This document shows positions 21,723-32,179 of a stretch of 64,000 nt of DNA, piece by piece. The translations under genes were made by a program, and so were the position numbers. This stretch comes from Sporopachydermia quercuum (Eukaryota; Ascomycota; Sporopachydermiomycetes; Sporopachydermiales; Sporopachydermiaceae). Position 1 is the first letter of the stretch. Each line of letters begins with the position of its first letter. The notes beneath the pieces are model-generated. The model saw only the letters and a program-made list of their open reading frames with translations. It did not search any database and was not told the DNA's origin. The DNA is taken from the NCBI GenBank assembly GCA_001599295.1, contig BCGN01000004.1:1241676-1305675 (forward strand), in the 5' to 3' direction.

Positions 21723-24353
21723 CTAAGTAACAATTTCCCTTATAAGGTTAATTACTGTCCCCGTAGCCCAAAATCCCACAGTAGCAATTCCTATTTGCTT
21801 ACTCATAACCCATCCATTCATAGGAACAGAAACCAATAAGAATACTAATATAACAACAAGAGTAATTCCTGAAATTATCAAACTAACAGATAAATCTAGA
21901 TGATACGAGAAATCACCTAATGAAAGATCTCGTGATAATAATACAACTGTACCACTGAATCCTATACCAACTAAAATATTCAGCATAGGTCCACCGAAAC
22001 AAGCACTTAAAGCCATCATAGGGTACCCCATTTTTGCTACAGTAATATCTGCTACAAGATCACCAAGAGAATTACCAAGGGCAAACACCGTAAGACCCAG
22101 TATAGCATCTGATATACCTGAGATAACTCCAATAGCTTTTAGTATACCAACGACTTCATTAGCGATAGCAGAAATCCATGTGATACTAACGAAGAAACCC
22201 CAGAAACATAGAATAGAATTCAAAGTGCTTTTCACTTTCTCTCCTTTGAGAACTGTACTGATTAACACTGTAGTTCCTGTTAACATTATTGATACAGATA
22301 GTGCTATTATCATAGGCTTAAGTAAAGGAATATCAAAGAATAAAAAGAAACACACCAATAAAGGTCCTAGAAATGATTGCAGCCAGATCAACCAATATCC
22401 AGGTTTTAAATCTTCTACTGGTTCCTCATCTTCTTCAGTAAGTAATAGTGCACCACCCTTAGAGTTGTTGATAATATTTATATTACCAACCGGTACACTT
22501 GTAGTTAGCAGGAATACAAAAGGGGCACTGACTAATCGGGAAACCTTATCAACAATAGAACTGTGATTGAAATTAACCATAGTTGGGAAAAGTATGTGAT
22601 ACCATTTTACACTTCTTGGGTCAATAGTAGCTGCCATTTCAATTTGAGCTAATTGATCATTAATTTCATTTTGGTCGCCTTGTTTAGAGTATTTCTGCTT
22701 CCATTTCTTCCACAACTTCTTAACTCTGTTGTGATCATTCTCTGTCGCTGTTGGTACCTCTTCCAAATCGGTTAAATTAGTTGTCGAGCCTGTTGCTTCA
22801 CTCGGAACAACAGTATCACTAACTAGTCCTGAGTCAAGCGATATTATAGAAGCATCATCTGTCGCGTTGTGGAAATCATCAAATACATTCAAATTATCTT
22901 CTCCTGGTATTTCATCAAGCTTTATCATATATTTTCCTGCACCCTGATTTTGTTCTAAACCTTGTAATACATTTCTAAACTCCAAAGCCCCTAATAAAGA
23001 TGGTCTAATGTTCTTTCTAGATGTTTGATCAGTGTTTAAAGACATTCCTCTGGTCAATAACCAATAAGCATTTTCTTCGTTCGAATTTCCATTCTCAGTA
23101 TTGTCTTCAGCATTAACGCTTTCTATATCTCTTGTACCTCTGAGAAGTTCATTGTGTTCCTGGTCAGCAAATTCAGTATCTAACCCACTTAAATCAATTC
23201 TTTGTGATAGAATATCGTTCTGATTATCAACAATCTCTTCGTCAGGATCAATTTCTCTTTCGTGACCTTCTTCTACATAGAAACTTCTTGCTTTGGCATC
23301 AACTAAATACTGACGTCTTCTTCTGGTTCCGATGACTTGCCATCCAACAACAAATACAACGTAAAATGCATAAAATAACAACATTAATGAACATTTCCAA
23401 AATGTAAGGCTTCCAGTACCAATGGAAATTAATACCACAACGATTGCAGCCAAAAAGAAGGAAACATCCCGCACAAATGATTTCCTTGCTACTTTAAAAG
23501 GAGAGATAATACTCATTGAACCAGCAACGACACCTGATATAAATGCTGCTGCTCCTAATAGTTCACCTATTGCCAATGAACCACTACCAATTTTCATAGC
23601 GGCAAAAGTACTAAAAACATCAGGTGAACCATTTCCAAACGCAAGAAATGTCACACCAGCTAAACTTTCAGACATTCCCATCATAACGGATATGCAGTTC
23701 AGGTTGGGACATAAAAAATCTGACGCTGCCAATCCCAAAGTTAAGAAGAGAACTCCTAAGAAAAATATCATAAAACAAGTGACAAACCCTTTTGTTGCAC
23801 CATTACCGCAATAATACATTTCAAGGTAATTGAAAAACCCAATATGTTCATCATCACAGTACTCTTTCACAAATCTGCACATATCTGGTGCTGAATGAAC
23901 TTCTTCACACGTTAATTCATCGTCTGGCTCAGGTAAGTCGGGATCATCGTCACTATCATTATCCTGGCGTTTGGTTATAGTTTGAACAGTCGGTTTGAAA
24001 ACATTGGCACTCAAAAGGTCCAGGGAACTAGTTAATTCACTCTCAACGCTGTAGTTATTTTCGATAACAACTAATGTAACATCTTGATACGTAGTATAAG
24101 AAAGTTTAAGCAGAAATAATGCTAACAAGCTGCCACTAAGAGCTAATAGAATCTTTCTTCGAAGTGAAAACAACCTTATGATTTTCTGTCTGGTATCACT
24201 CAATTTCAGGTCACTACCATTCAAACATCTATTGTTAACTTCTCTTGATTTGATTGCTACCTCTTTTATTCTTTGTTGATTAGTATCACCTTCTTGTGAT
24301 TTAGCCAATTCATCATAATAGTCTCCAGAGACTAAATGAATCATATTAGTCAT
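21723..24353 (-). CDS. Cation/Ca2+ exchanger, NCX superfamily (YDL206W-like)
   Basis: This is a membrane antiporter of the Na+/Ca2+ exchanger superfamily. It is nearest to the YDL206W/NCLX group (CCX-type) by overall layout; substrate and membrane are not proven, but vacuolar or ER is likely. The 876-aa protein has an early membrane anchor (about residues 66-84) and a lumenal Cys-containing segment with TCEEVHSAPDMC and YCDDEH. The alpha-1 repeat is at about 222-278 (SLAGVTFLAFGNGSPDVFS). A long acidic cytosolic loop runs from about 340 to 600. The alpha-2 repeat is near 745-800 (LTVFALGNSLGDLVADITVA, with GGPMLNILVG). The GNGSPDV and GNSLGDL pairs hold the ion-binding acidic residues. Ecm27 is a second yeast member, but the Cys-rich lumenal segment favours the YDL206W type. 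Confidence 0.88.
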   Translation of the reverse strand: MTNMIHLVSGDYYDELAKSQEGDTNQQRIKEVAIKSREVNNRCLNGSDLKLSDTRQKIIRLFSLRRKILLALSGSLLALFLLKLSYTTYQDVTLVVIENNYSVESELTSSLDLLSANVFKPTVQTITKRQDNDSDDDPDLPEPDDELTCEEVHSAPDMCRFVKEYCDDEHIGFFNYLEMYYCGNGATKGFVTCFMIFFLGVLFLTLGLAASDFLCPNLNCISVMMGMSESLAGVTFLAFGNGSPDVFSTFAAMKIGSGSLAIGELLGAAAFISGVVAGSMSIISPFKVARKSFVRDVSFFLAAIVVVLISIGTGSLTFWKCSLMLLFYAFYVVFVVGWQVIGTRRRRQYLVDAKARSFYVEEGHEREIDPDEEIVDNQNDILSQRIDLSGLDTEFADQEHNELLRGTRDIESVNAEDNTENGNSNEENAYWLLTRGMSLNTDQTSRKNIRPSLLGALEFRNVLQGLEQNQGAGKYMIKLDEIPGEDNLNVFDDFHNATDDASIISLDSGLVSDTVVPSEATGSTTNLTDLEEVPTATENDHNRVKKLWKKWKQKYSKQGDQNEINDQLAQIEMAATIDPRSVKWYHILFPTMVNFNHSSIVDKVSRLVSAPFVFLLTTSVPVGNINIINNSKGGALLLTEEDEEPVEDLKPGYWLIWLQSFLGPLLVCFFLFFDIPLLKPMIIALSVSIMLTGTTVLISTVLKGEKVKSTLNSILCFWGFFVSITWISAIANEVVGILKAIGVISGISDAILGLTVFALGNSLGDLVADITVAKMGYPMMALSACFGGPMLNILVGIGFSGTVVLLSRDLSLGDFSYHLDLSVSLIISGITLVVILVFLLVSVPMNGWVMSKQIGIATVGFWATGTVINLIREIVT

Positions 24354-25566
24354 TTTGTTCCTGCTTTTAAGTATATCATCTAGAAACCATTTTAACCGTA
24401 TAAAGCTACCAAATTGGTTGATCTTAATATGAATATAGCAGATTAAATGTTTGGCTTTAATGTCACTTTTTGTAGATAGAAAACGAACAATGATAATGAA
24501 AAGGCTGGCAAATTATAGAGGAGTTTGATAGTTGACCCTGAAACAACGCCAGAATCGTGAAAATAATGAAATGTACTGATTGCAGGACACTGCATAAATT
24601 ATACATAGGTATTATTGAAGGACAGAAAGGGTCACTAGTAGAGTTAATGGAAAGGAAATTCAAAGAAAATGCGAATGACAACTGAAATAAAACCAAAAAT
24701 TAACAAATTCGCGCCAAAATTTATGAGTTTTATATGCTTTATAACAAAGCCGCTGAACTCAGTTACTAATGGTTATATTCTAGCAGAGTATGGAACAAGA
24801 CATACTATGTGTTTGCTTATTCAACCTAATGCATAATTATGCATAGTAAGAGATTTTAGGAAGTCCGTCGGATATAAACTTCGGATTGACTGATCGGTGT
24901 TACTTGATAAAGAATAGAAATACAGAAGAATTAAAGAATTCAATTCAATCATCTAGATATCTATAAATTATTCTATACTAGAAAACGGACCACTTATTCT
25001 AATTATTATAGACCATCAGCTAGCATCAATTGATAATACATATGGTCTTATAGAATTAATGACTGTTAAATCAGTCATTGAGTTAGCAGCAAATAACTTA
25101 TGCACTTACATTTAGATCTCCATTAGTATTGAGCAAATAACTTAGAGAAATGCAGTTGAAAACATTTATTAAAATAGTAATTAGAGTACGGCATTGCCAA
25201 TTGAAAATAGGAAACATTAATATACAGACATGCTTTAAATGAAATAAACTAAGACCAAAAGATAGTTCAATCGATAAAAAGATCAAACCTCTAGATTGAA
25301 AAACCCAAACATGTCACCAGAATCCCATGATATTATCCAAATAAAAGTGACTAAAAGCAATAAAGATAACCTGTTGGAAATGAAGAAAAAAGGAAATGTG
25401 AAAGTTTTGAAAAAATTAATAGAAATCTATGCATTAAACCAACTGACATAATTGAAAAACCTCTGTTGAAAATGTTAATTAACTATGTCTAGCGTTCAAC
25501 ACATTCAATGCTGGTATATCATGTGATATAATATATACAATTTTCACACGCAATCTAGAATATGAT
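24354..25566. other. Intergenic, exchanger 5' flank and ADO1 3' flank
   Basis: AT-rich region between two same-strand genes. I see no gene, RNA or notable repeat. Confidence 0.45.
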
Positions 25567-26848
25567 TTAGGCGGAATAAGTTTTCTTGGGGAAGGGGAAT
25601 GAAGGACCAACCTCTTGAACAGACAAAGCAGCTAACCATTGACCTTGAGCAACTGATTCCTTAAGAGACTTGCCGGAAACAAGGCCAGCCAAAAAACCAC
25701 CAGCAAAAGCATCACCAGCACCATTGGTATCGACAATCTTTGAATCGGCGACAGGAACAACTGGGTAGCTTTCAACAATATACTCAGAAGAATCTTGACT
25801 TGACTTTGTAACAACAACGGTTGGTTCTAATCCATGTGTGAAAATAACAGCTCTAGGTCTAGAAGTGTTGACCTTTGGTAAATCAACAATTTTCTTGGCA
25901 ATTTCAACCAAATCTTCGGACTTGATATCATGAGCTTCAGCATAAGCAGCAGCTTCAGTTTCATTACCAATAAGAATATCCCAGTAAGGAGCAGATGCAT
26001 CCATAGGCTCCTTGAAGAATTGGCATAAGAAGGGAGCACTAAGGTTCATAATGAATGGCTTATTAGTGCTAGCAGCATGTTCAGCAAGGGCTTGAATAGC
26101 AGGAGGACAAACAGTTAAGTGGAAACCTCCAACATAGAAAAACTTTGCATTTTCAACAAATTGCCAGCTACTTTCCTTCTTCAAATGTTCAAGCTTGTAA
26201 TGATTGGCAGCAGCCAAATCAGTAGCCAATGATCTATTATGTCCAGTGATTAAAGCGGCACACTTACCAGTTGGATAATCTTCTTGAACCATATATTCAC
26301 TTCTGACACCGTATTCTTCGTTGGCTTTTCTTAAAGTATCAGCATATTTATCGTTACCAACAGATCCAAAGTAAACAACTGATTTTTCGGGCAAACTATA
26401 AGCGGCACCTCTAGCAGCATTCTGAGCAGCACCACCAGCAATCAAAACAGTTCCTGGCTTAGAAAAAACTTCATCAAAAATTGGCATGTGCTTTTCCTCA
26501 ACGAGAATAGCATCGTTCGCCTTTAAATCATATTTTTCAAGATAAGAAGGTTCACTGTTGAATTTGTTAATATTACTGTATATTAGCAAAACACTACACA
26601 AGATTTCAATTGCAATTATCATGACTCCATCGAATATGAACATTTCCCAACGTAATAATTCAAAAAAGTTCTTTCTCACTTACACATTAGCTTGAAGATC
26701 TAGAATATAATGTTAGTAGCTTGATCGTTCAAAAATTAGTATATTGTACAACTTCATTCATCAAGTACGTTGGTTGGTAACAACCTCTTACGTTGGATTT
26801 TGACTTACCAAGCAATGGGTTTCCTAAACACAATAAAGGATAAGACAT
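25567..26848 (-). CDS. ADO1: Adenosine kinase with a 16-nt internal exon
   Basis: Adenosine kinase phosphorylates adenosine to AMP, recycling the adenosine made by S-adenosylhomocysteine hydrolysis. CDS complement(join(25567..26554,26684..26699,26809..26848)), 347 aa. Exon 1 (40 nt) encodes MSYPLLCLGNPLL. Exon 2 is only 16 nt and supplies DLQANV across both junctions. Exon 3 begins EPSYLEKYDLKANDAIL. The spliced N terminus lines up without a gap to yeast Ado1 (GNPLLDFQADVTAEYLAKY), which fixes both junctions. Intron 1 (109 nt) has GTAAGT, TACTAAC and TAG; intron 2 (129 nt) has GTAAGT, TATTAAC and CAG. PfkB features follow: IAGGAAQNAARGAAY, YFGSVGND and the anion-hole/catalytic DTNGAGDAFAGG near the C terminus. 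A second in-frame acceptor 21 nt upstream in intron 2 (TACAG) would insert seven residues. Reading straight from exon 1 to exon 3 breaks the frame. Confidence 0.96.
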
Positions 26849-27773
26849 TTTGTAAACACAGAGAAGCTGAAAATACGAAATCAATTATTAGGATATGAGA
26901 TCTTAATTAGTCGTAGATTGTACGTCAGTTAACAGTTAATCTCCATACAATTAGCAGGAAAGTTCTTAAACATTGTGAATGAACACGAAGAGAAAAGTAA
27001 CAATGAATTAAATTTTCATCCGAAAGCAACCAAATGCACGTGTAAGAGGAGACGTAGTCTAACAGAGAAAATGATCGATTATGTGATATGAAAACGATTA
27101 AAACCCAAGACAAGGTTATGTTATGTCTTGTCGGATATGTCAAGTCAGAAGAACAACGAGGGCGAAGTCGCTATACAGTAAGGAGGTCGCAGATTGGAGA
27201 CTCTTAAATAGGGAACTAACGTTCTGATCTATTTGATCATTATAAATCTTCTATAAATTCACTATAAATCTATTATAAGTCCATCTATTGAGTATCATAT
27301 ATATGTAATTTCTGTACTCTAGATTTTGAATCAAATGCACATTATTTATCCACGATTCCCCACTACACGTTCCAACGACATACTGTTTGTCTCATGTCTT
27401 GTCTCGTATATGCAAACCCTATAAACAAAAGGAGACAAACCAGCTTGAATTGAATCAATTCTTGATCCCAAGGTATATCTTGATCCTATTCAAACAACTG
27501 TGGTTCTACAGTGCACTGAACAAAAGAGGTCGAACAACATTCTTCAATTAATTCATAGCTTTTCATTGCTAACTATTCATGAATTAGAGAGCTTGAGTTG
27601 TTGTTGAACCACATTGTTGCTGAGATCGACTATATATCGTCACTGAAAGCACCACTGCTGTGTCAATTGACAGGTGCACTTGATGAGGTCTATTTATTAA
27701 GTAAAGTAGGCACAGTGCAAATAAACTTTTAGAGGAAATAAGAAAAGTCAGTTACAGTATCAATTGGATCGAA
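26849..27773. other. Divergent intergenic region, ADO1 / TLC gene
   Basis: This is a shared promoter region. It holds AACTGTGG (27496..27503), the core of a Met31/Met32 site, which would suit ADO1's place in the methyl cycle; this is inference from one motif. Nothing else was seen. Confidence 0.45.
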
Positions 27774-28619
27774 ATGGCAATCCCAGATCTTTATAATGAT
27801 CCTTTACAATGGCTGAGGCCGTTTCCTGAAAATCCTAGCACCCTGGTTGAGGCCCATTGGCATGAGATCATCTTATCAGCTATATTCTACCAACTGATAT
27901 TCAAGGTATCAGGGATTATTTCTCCGTACCTTTTCCCAAATGTTTATCCAAAGCTAAGCAAAGCAGATCAAAAGAATTTTGATATTCACAATGTGTCAAT
28001 GATCCAATGTATCATTAATCTTTCTATTATCGTCCCCTTATTTGGCGATAAGGTACTAGCTTTGAATCACGTTGAAGCAAGCACTCCATATAGTACCATG
28101 GTCGGTGCTGTTGCCTGTGGTTATTTTGTTTGGGATATATATGTTTGTCTGGCCTATTATGACATATTTGGATTNGGATTCTTAGTCCATGGTGTTGTAA
28201 GCGCTTCAGTCTTTTCGCAGACCTTTAGGCCTTATTTACAGTATTGGATTCCAGGATTCTTGTTATTTGAAGGTTCTACACCATTTGTTAATTTTAATTG
28301 GTATGCAAGCAAAGTCCCTGGCGCTGTATTCTCTGAAAAGTTTGTAGTTATCAATGGTTTATTGTTGATGATCTCTTTTTTCCTCATTAGAATTGTTTGG
28401 GGATGGTACGCCATGTATTGGGTTTTTCATGACATTCTTGAACACTTAGATGCTGCTCCAGCTTACATACCCATTCTAATTGTTGGATCCAATTTTTTGC
28501 TAGACACTCTAAATGTTTACTGGTTTCATAAAATGGTTAGAATTGCTATTAAGAAAACTAGGAAGGCAAAGCCTGCATCTGCTTCCGCATCTGGTGGTTC
28601 TGAAAAGAAGACAAACTAA
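27774..28619 (+). CDS. TLC-domain membrane protein (YPR114W-like)
   Basis: A multi-span protein of the TRAM-LAG-CLN8 family, whose members sit in ER or Golgi membranes and handle or sense lipids; ceramide synthase (Lag1) is the best-known enzyme. At 281 aa it fits the small YPR114W/TMEM56 type rather than Lag1. About six or seven hydrophobic segments are visible, the first at residues 31-53. The TLC core runs from SKADQKNFDIHNVSMIQCII to about 250, with ACGYFVWDIYVCLAYYDIFG in place of the catalytic HHxxT region of ceramide synthases, so ceramide synthesis is not supported. The C terminus is a Lys/Ser-rich cytosolic tail. One N falls in a third codon position at 28174. The start ATG follows an A-rich leader. 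The biochemical role is unknown. Confidence 0.85.
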   Translation: MAIPDLYNDPLQWLRPFPENPSTLVEAHWHEIILSAIFYQLIFKVSGIISPYLFPNVYPKLSKADQKNFDIHNVSMIQCIINLSIIVPLFGDKVLALNHVEASTPYSTMVGAVACGYFVWDIYVCLAYYDIFGXGFLVHGVVSASVFSQTFRPYLQYWIPGFLLFEGSTPFVNFNWYASKVPGAVFSEKFVVINGLLLMISFFLIRIVWGWYAMYWVFHDILEHLDAAPAYIPILIVGSNFLLDTLNVYWFHKMVRIAIKKTRKAKPASASASGGSEKKTN

Positions 28620-29466
28620 AACCATCCTTCATAGTCCCCTTTCATCAGCATTAATGATTCATTTAGTATTTTATTATCTTTTCTATCGAGGCAAGATAAT
28701 AGAATTTACAATTATGACAAGTCATCTCATGACATTTTGTGTCGTTTTGAGAGTTACCATATACTCTACATCAATTAAGCATTCTTAAATCTCGGTTCTG
28801 AACCATCATTTAAGTCGTCACTTCTAAAACTCACTTCCATACAATCTGCTTCAAAATTTCAACTATTTGCTGTCAGAGATGTACCTTATTTCATTTATAT
28901 CGCGTTGGCGTTCATTCATTTATTGTTATCATAGATTAGTACTAAATTCCACTACATTATATCATACCTTTGTGGTGCATGATATGACATTCATTCGACT
29001 ATATATCAAGTGCAAAAGTTTTATAAATATAAACAAGTCAAATAAACACAATAAATCCAGCACATTCAGATCCTATTCCACCTTCATGTTTCACCGTACG
29101 ATCATATCAATTATAAAAATAGTGAATTCATCACACAAATGATGAAATACTCACTTTTCCAAATTTTACTCTATATTCTACTTCCTACCACAAAATAGAA
29201 TTTGGTTCTTTGTGGAGAATTTCGGAATAACCTCAGATTACGATATCGGAAACAGTATCTCCACATTATATAGTTTCCGAAATTCAGAGCTCCTCATTTT
29301 CCAACTCGACATATTTTGAAACTCTCCATACATCAGGCTTTCCTCCTCGCAATTAATCATTAAGTAACTATCATTTTTATTAAACCTTTCAGAGAAGAGA
29401 ATTGAGACGATCAATTGATATTTACTCTACGTTAGAAATCATTTGGTTGATATAGTTTATTCAAGA
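28620..29466. other. Intergenic, TLC 3' flank and STE24 5' flank
   Basis: AT-rich tandem-gene spacer. The short open frames in it start at non-ATG codons and show no family features. I see no RNA gene or strong repeat. Confidence 0.45.
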
Positions 29467-30994
29467 ATGTCGATTCTTAAGGTATGTCAAGGTCTTGTAA
29501 TGACAGGTGTCGTCATGCCGATGTTCGTCTGATGATTGTGATCATGGGTACCATACTATACAATAACAACTACAACTGTGATTCACTAGAAGCATTCATT
29601 GACAGATAAACAGATTTTTCCAATAAAATGACCAACATCGCTAACATTTCTTCTCACTGATATAGACCCTTGCAGGGTTATTGGACAAACCGTCAATTAA
29701 CTGGAAACTGGTTATTTTTGGTTTCACATCTTTCAAGTTCTTATTTGAAGGATACTTAACATTCAGGCAATACCAAGTGTTGAAGCGAAAAGAACCCTTA
29801 CCTGAACTGAAAGATATTGTAGATAAGGAAACCTTTGATAACTCTCAATCTTATGGTAGAAGTAAAGCTATATTCTCCATTATCTCTAGTGTTTACAGTT
29901 TCGCTCAGTTCGTTCCTATGATTTATTTCAACGTTAATCCATGGTTATGGAATATTTCTGGAAATGTTTTGAACAGTACTGCCGTTAAACTGTTACCATT
30001 CTTAGGAACGGGAGAGATATCTCAATCAATTGTTTTTATGTTCTTGACTAATGTATTTAGCACTATTACTGCACTACCATTGGAAGCTTATAGAACCTTT
30101 GTTTTAGAAGAAAAATTCGGATTCAACAAACAAACACCAAAATTATTCGTTGTTGATAACATCAAATCGTTTATTCTCACTAACGCCATTGGAAGTCCTT
30201 TATTAGCTGCTTTTTTGAAGATTATTAACTATTTTGGTGAATCTTTCTTTTATTATGTCTGGTTATTCATGTTTGTTTTCCAGATCGCTGCTATTACTTT
30301 GTATCCCCTTTTGATTCAACCGCTGTTCAATAAGCTCACTCCTTTGGAAGAAGGTGAACTGAAAACATCCATTGAGCAACTTGCAGTTAGAAACAAGTTT
30401 CCCTTGACTAAGCTTTACGTTATTGATGGATCCAAAAGATCATCTCACTCGAATGCTTATTTCTATGGTACCCCTTGGAGTAAACACATTGTTATTTATG
30501 ACACTTTGATAGAACAATCATCAGTTCAAGAGGTAACTGCTGTGTTAGGACATGAAATCGGGCATTGGGCTTTAAGTCATACTACTAAAATGCTTTTGAT
30601 TACTCAAGTACATTTGTTTGGTATTTTCGTATTATTTTCTGGTTTTATTAATAATGCATCATTATACCAATCTTTTGGTTTTGCTCCTGGTGTTAGACCT
30701 GTCCTGGTTGGTTTCTCATTATTTTCAGATATTTTGCAACCAGTTGAAACTGTTCTTTCTTATGCTATGAACGTCTTATCAAGAAAGTTTGAATACGAAG
30801 CTGATGAGTATGCTGTAAAGCAAGGATATACTAATGAGTTGAAAGAAAGTCTAATTAAGTTACATGTCAAGAATTTATCATCTATGCATGTGGATCCTTA
30901 TTATTCAAGTTATCATTACTCTCATCCTACTTTACCTGAGAGATTGCATGCTATTGATGAGAAGGAGAGTTTGTTAGAAAAGAAGACAGAATAG
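29467..30994 (+). CDS. STE24: CAAX prenyl protease Ste24, five-codon first exon
   Basis: Ste24 is an ER/inner-nuclear-membrane zinc metalloprotease that trims farnesylated CAAX proteins, including a-factor, and clears clogged translocons. CDS join(29467..29481,29666..30994), 447 aa. Exon 1 encodes only MSILK. The 184-nt intron has donor GTATGT, a GCTAAC branch at 29640..29645 and TATAG acceptor. Exon 2 starts TLAGLLDKPSINWKLVIFGF, aligning with yeast MFDLKTILDHPNIPWKLIISGF. The M48 zinc motif HEIGH is at residues 301-305, and the third ligand Glu lies in FEYEADEYAVKQGY. Also seen are FVLEEKFGFNKQTP, IDGSKRSSHSNAYFYG and the C-terminal YSSYHYSHPTLPERL. About seven membrane segments form the usual chamber. 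Confidence 0.97.
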
Positions 30995-31108
30995 AGTCCT
31001 CTATTCTTTAATTTCTATTTTTACAGCTATCTATAATATGAATTAGTTATAGCTATCAAACTGTTAACTAGTCCTCTATTAAGTTACTTATATGTCTGTT
31101 TATGTGAT

Positions 31109-32179
31109 TTATGATATTCTCGCTCGTTGTAATGCTGTTGTTACATCATACTTATTGAACAAAGGCATATAATTCTCCATTCTCAGATTCCCTAGTAAGT
31201 CGAATAAAAGTAAACGCTCATTGAATAAATGTAAGCCTCCAAATGATTCTATCATTGATTGAATCTCAATCGGATTCAACTCGGATTTATGCTCCCCTGT
31301 CATACACAACCGTTTATTATTCCCCAGTACTAAGTCTATAGGTATATCTTTGGAATATATCTCATGGATATTATTGATCATTGAATTGTCATATTTTCCA
31401 AGTATCGATTTCAATGACTTAGAGTCTTGAGCAATGAAGCTCTGTAATACTTGTTCAAGAGCCGCTCTATAAATTTTATGGGAGTATGGGCTATTACTTG
31501 AACTAATTGAAGATATAGTATTGGTTGACTTGATTATGTTGCTTCTTAAGGAGTCTTCAGTTAAAACTGTAGGTTTTACGTATAAATCCATGGAAACAAA
31601 ATCTCTCATGGCTTCTTGTTTCTGTTGTGATAATTCTGGTTTGGCTTTGAATACTGCTGACAGAGCATTGTTCAATTCATTTATAAGTAAACTATCAGAA
31701 GTTGCATGCATTTGTTTGTCTGGCTCACTCTTAACATGATTTGACATATCTCGGCTGTCGGATATAGATTTTCTACTATTTGTGCAGGACATTCTTGCTT
31801 TAAGATCAATCATAGACAACATATTAGAATTCTGAGACGCTTCAATCAGTTTTGAGATTTTATCTCCTTCTTGTTGTATATGAGTAGACAATACATGATC
31901 ATCGATCGTCTTAGTATGATTCAAACAAGTATCATGATATTCTTTGAATTGGGTGCTGAGATATCTGATAAATTCATCAAGAAATAGTGATCTTTTAGTG
32001 TGGTATCTGGCAATTGATTCTTTCCTCAGTCTATAAGTTTTCTGCGCATTTCTTACTTGAGCTCTTCTTTTCTCGCTGGGGCCATCATCAGTAGAGTTCA
32101 GTCTTGGGCGGCCCGGTTTTTGTTTGGGTTTCTCACCAATGTTTGGATAACTAGTTTCCATGTTGAATAGAGAAGGCAT
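31109..32179 (-). CDS. bZIP transcription factor (fungal, GRPRLN type), paralogue 1
   Basis: A 356-aa predicted nuclear regulator. I start it at the ATG at 32179 (MPSLFNMETSYPNIGEK) because the in-frame sequence upstream of it, to 32341, is hydrophobic and unlike its paralogue. Residues 23-28 are GRPRLN, an AT-hook-like core. The basic region follows at about 37-53 (EKRRAQVRNAQKTYRLRKE), with the NxxxTYRxRK arrangement of fungal bZIPs close to the Yap group (NxxAQRxFRxRK). A long helix with heptad-spaced hydrophobics comes next (about 55-90). The C terminus (GGLHLFNERLLLFDLLGNLR) matches the end of the gene at 34367, so the two are paralogues. No Yap-type cysteine-rich domain is visible. Targets are unknown. 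Confidence 0.8.
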   Translation of the reverse strand: MPSLFNMETSYPNIGEKPKQKPGRPRLNSTDDGPSEKRRAQVRNAQKTYRLRKESIARYHTKRSLFLDEFIRYLSTQFKEYHDTCLNHTKTIDDHVLSTHIQQEGDKISKLIEASQNSNMLSMIDLKARMSCTNSRKSISDSRDMSNHVKSEPDKQMHATSDSLLINELNNALSAVFKAKPELSQQKQEAMRDFVSMDLYVKPTVLTEDSLRSNIIKSTNTISSISSSNSPYSHKIYRAALEQVLQSFIAQDSKSLKSILGKYDNSMINNIHEIYSKDIPIDLVLGNNKRLCMTGEHKSELNPIEIQSMIESFGGLHLFNERLLLFDLLGNLRMENYMPLFNKYDVTTALQRARIS

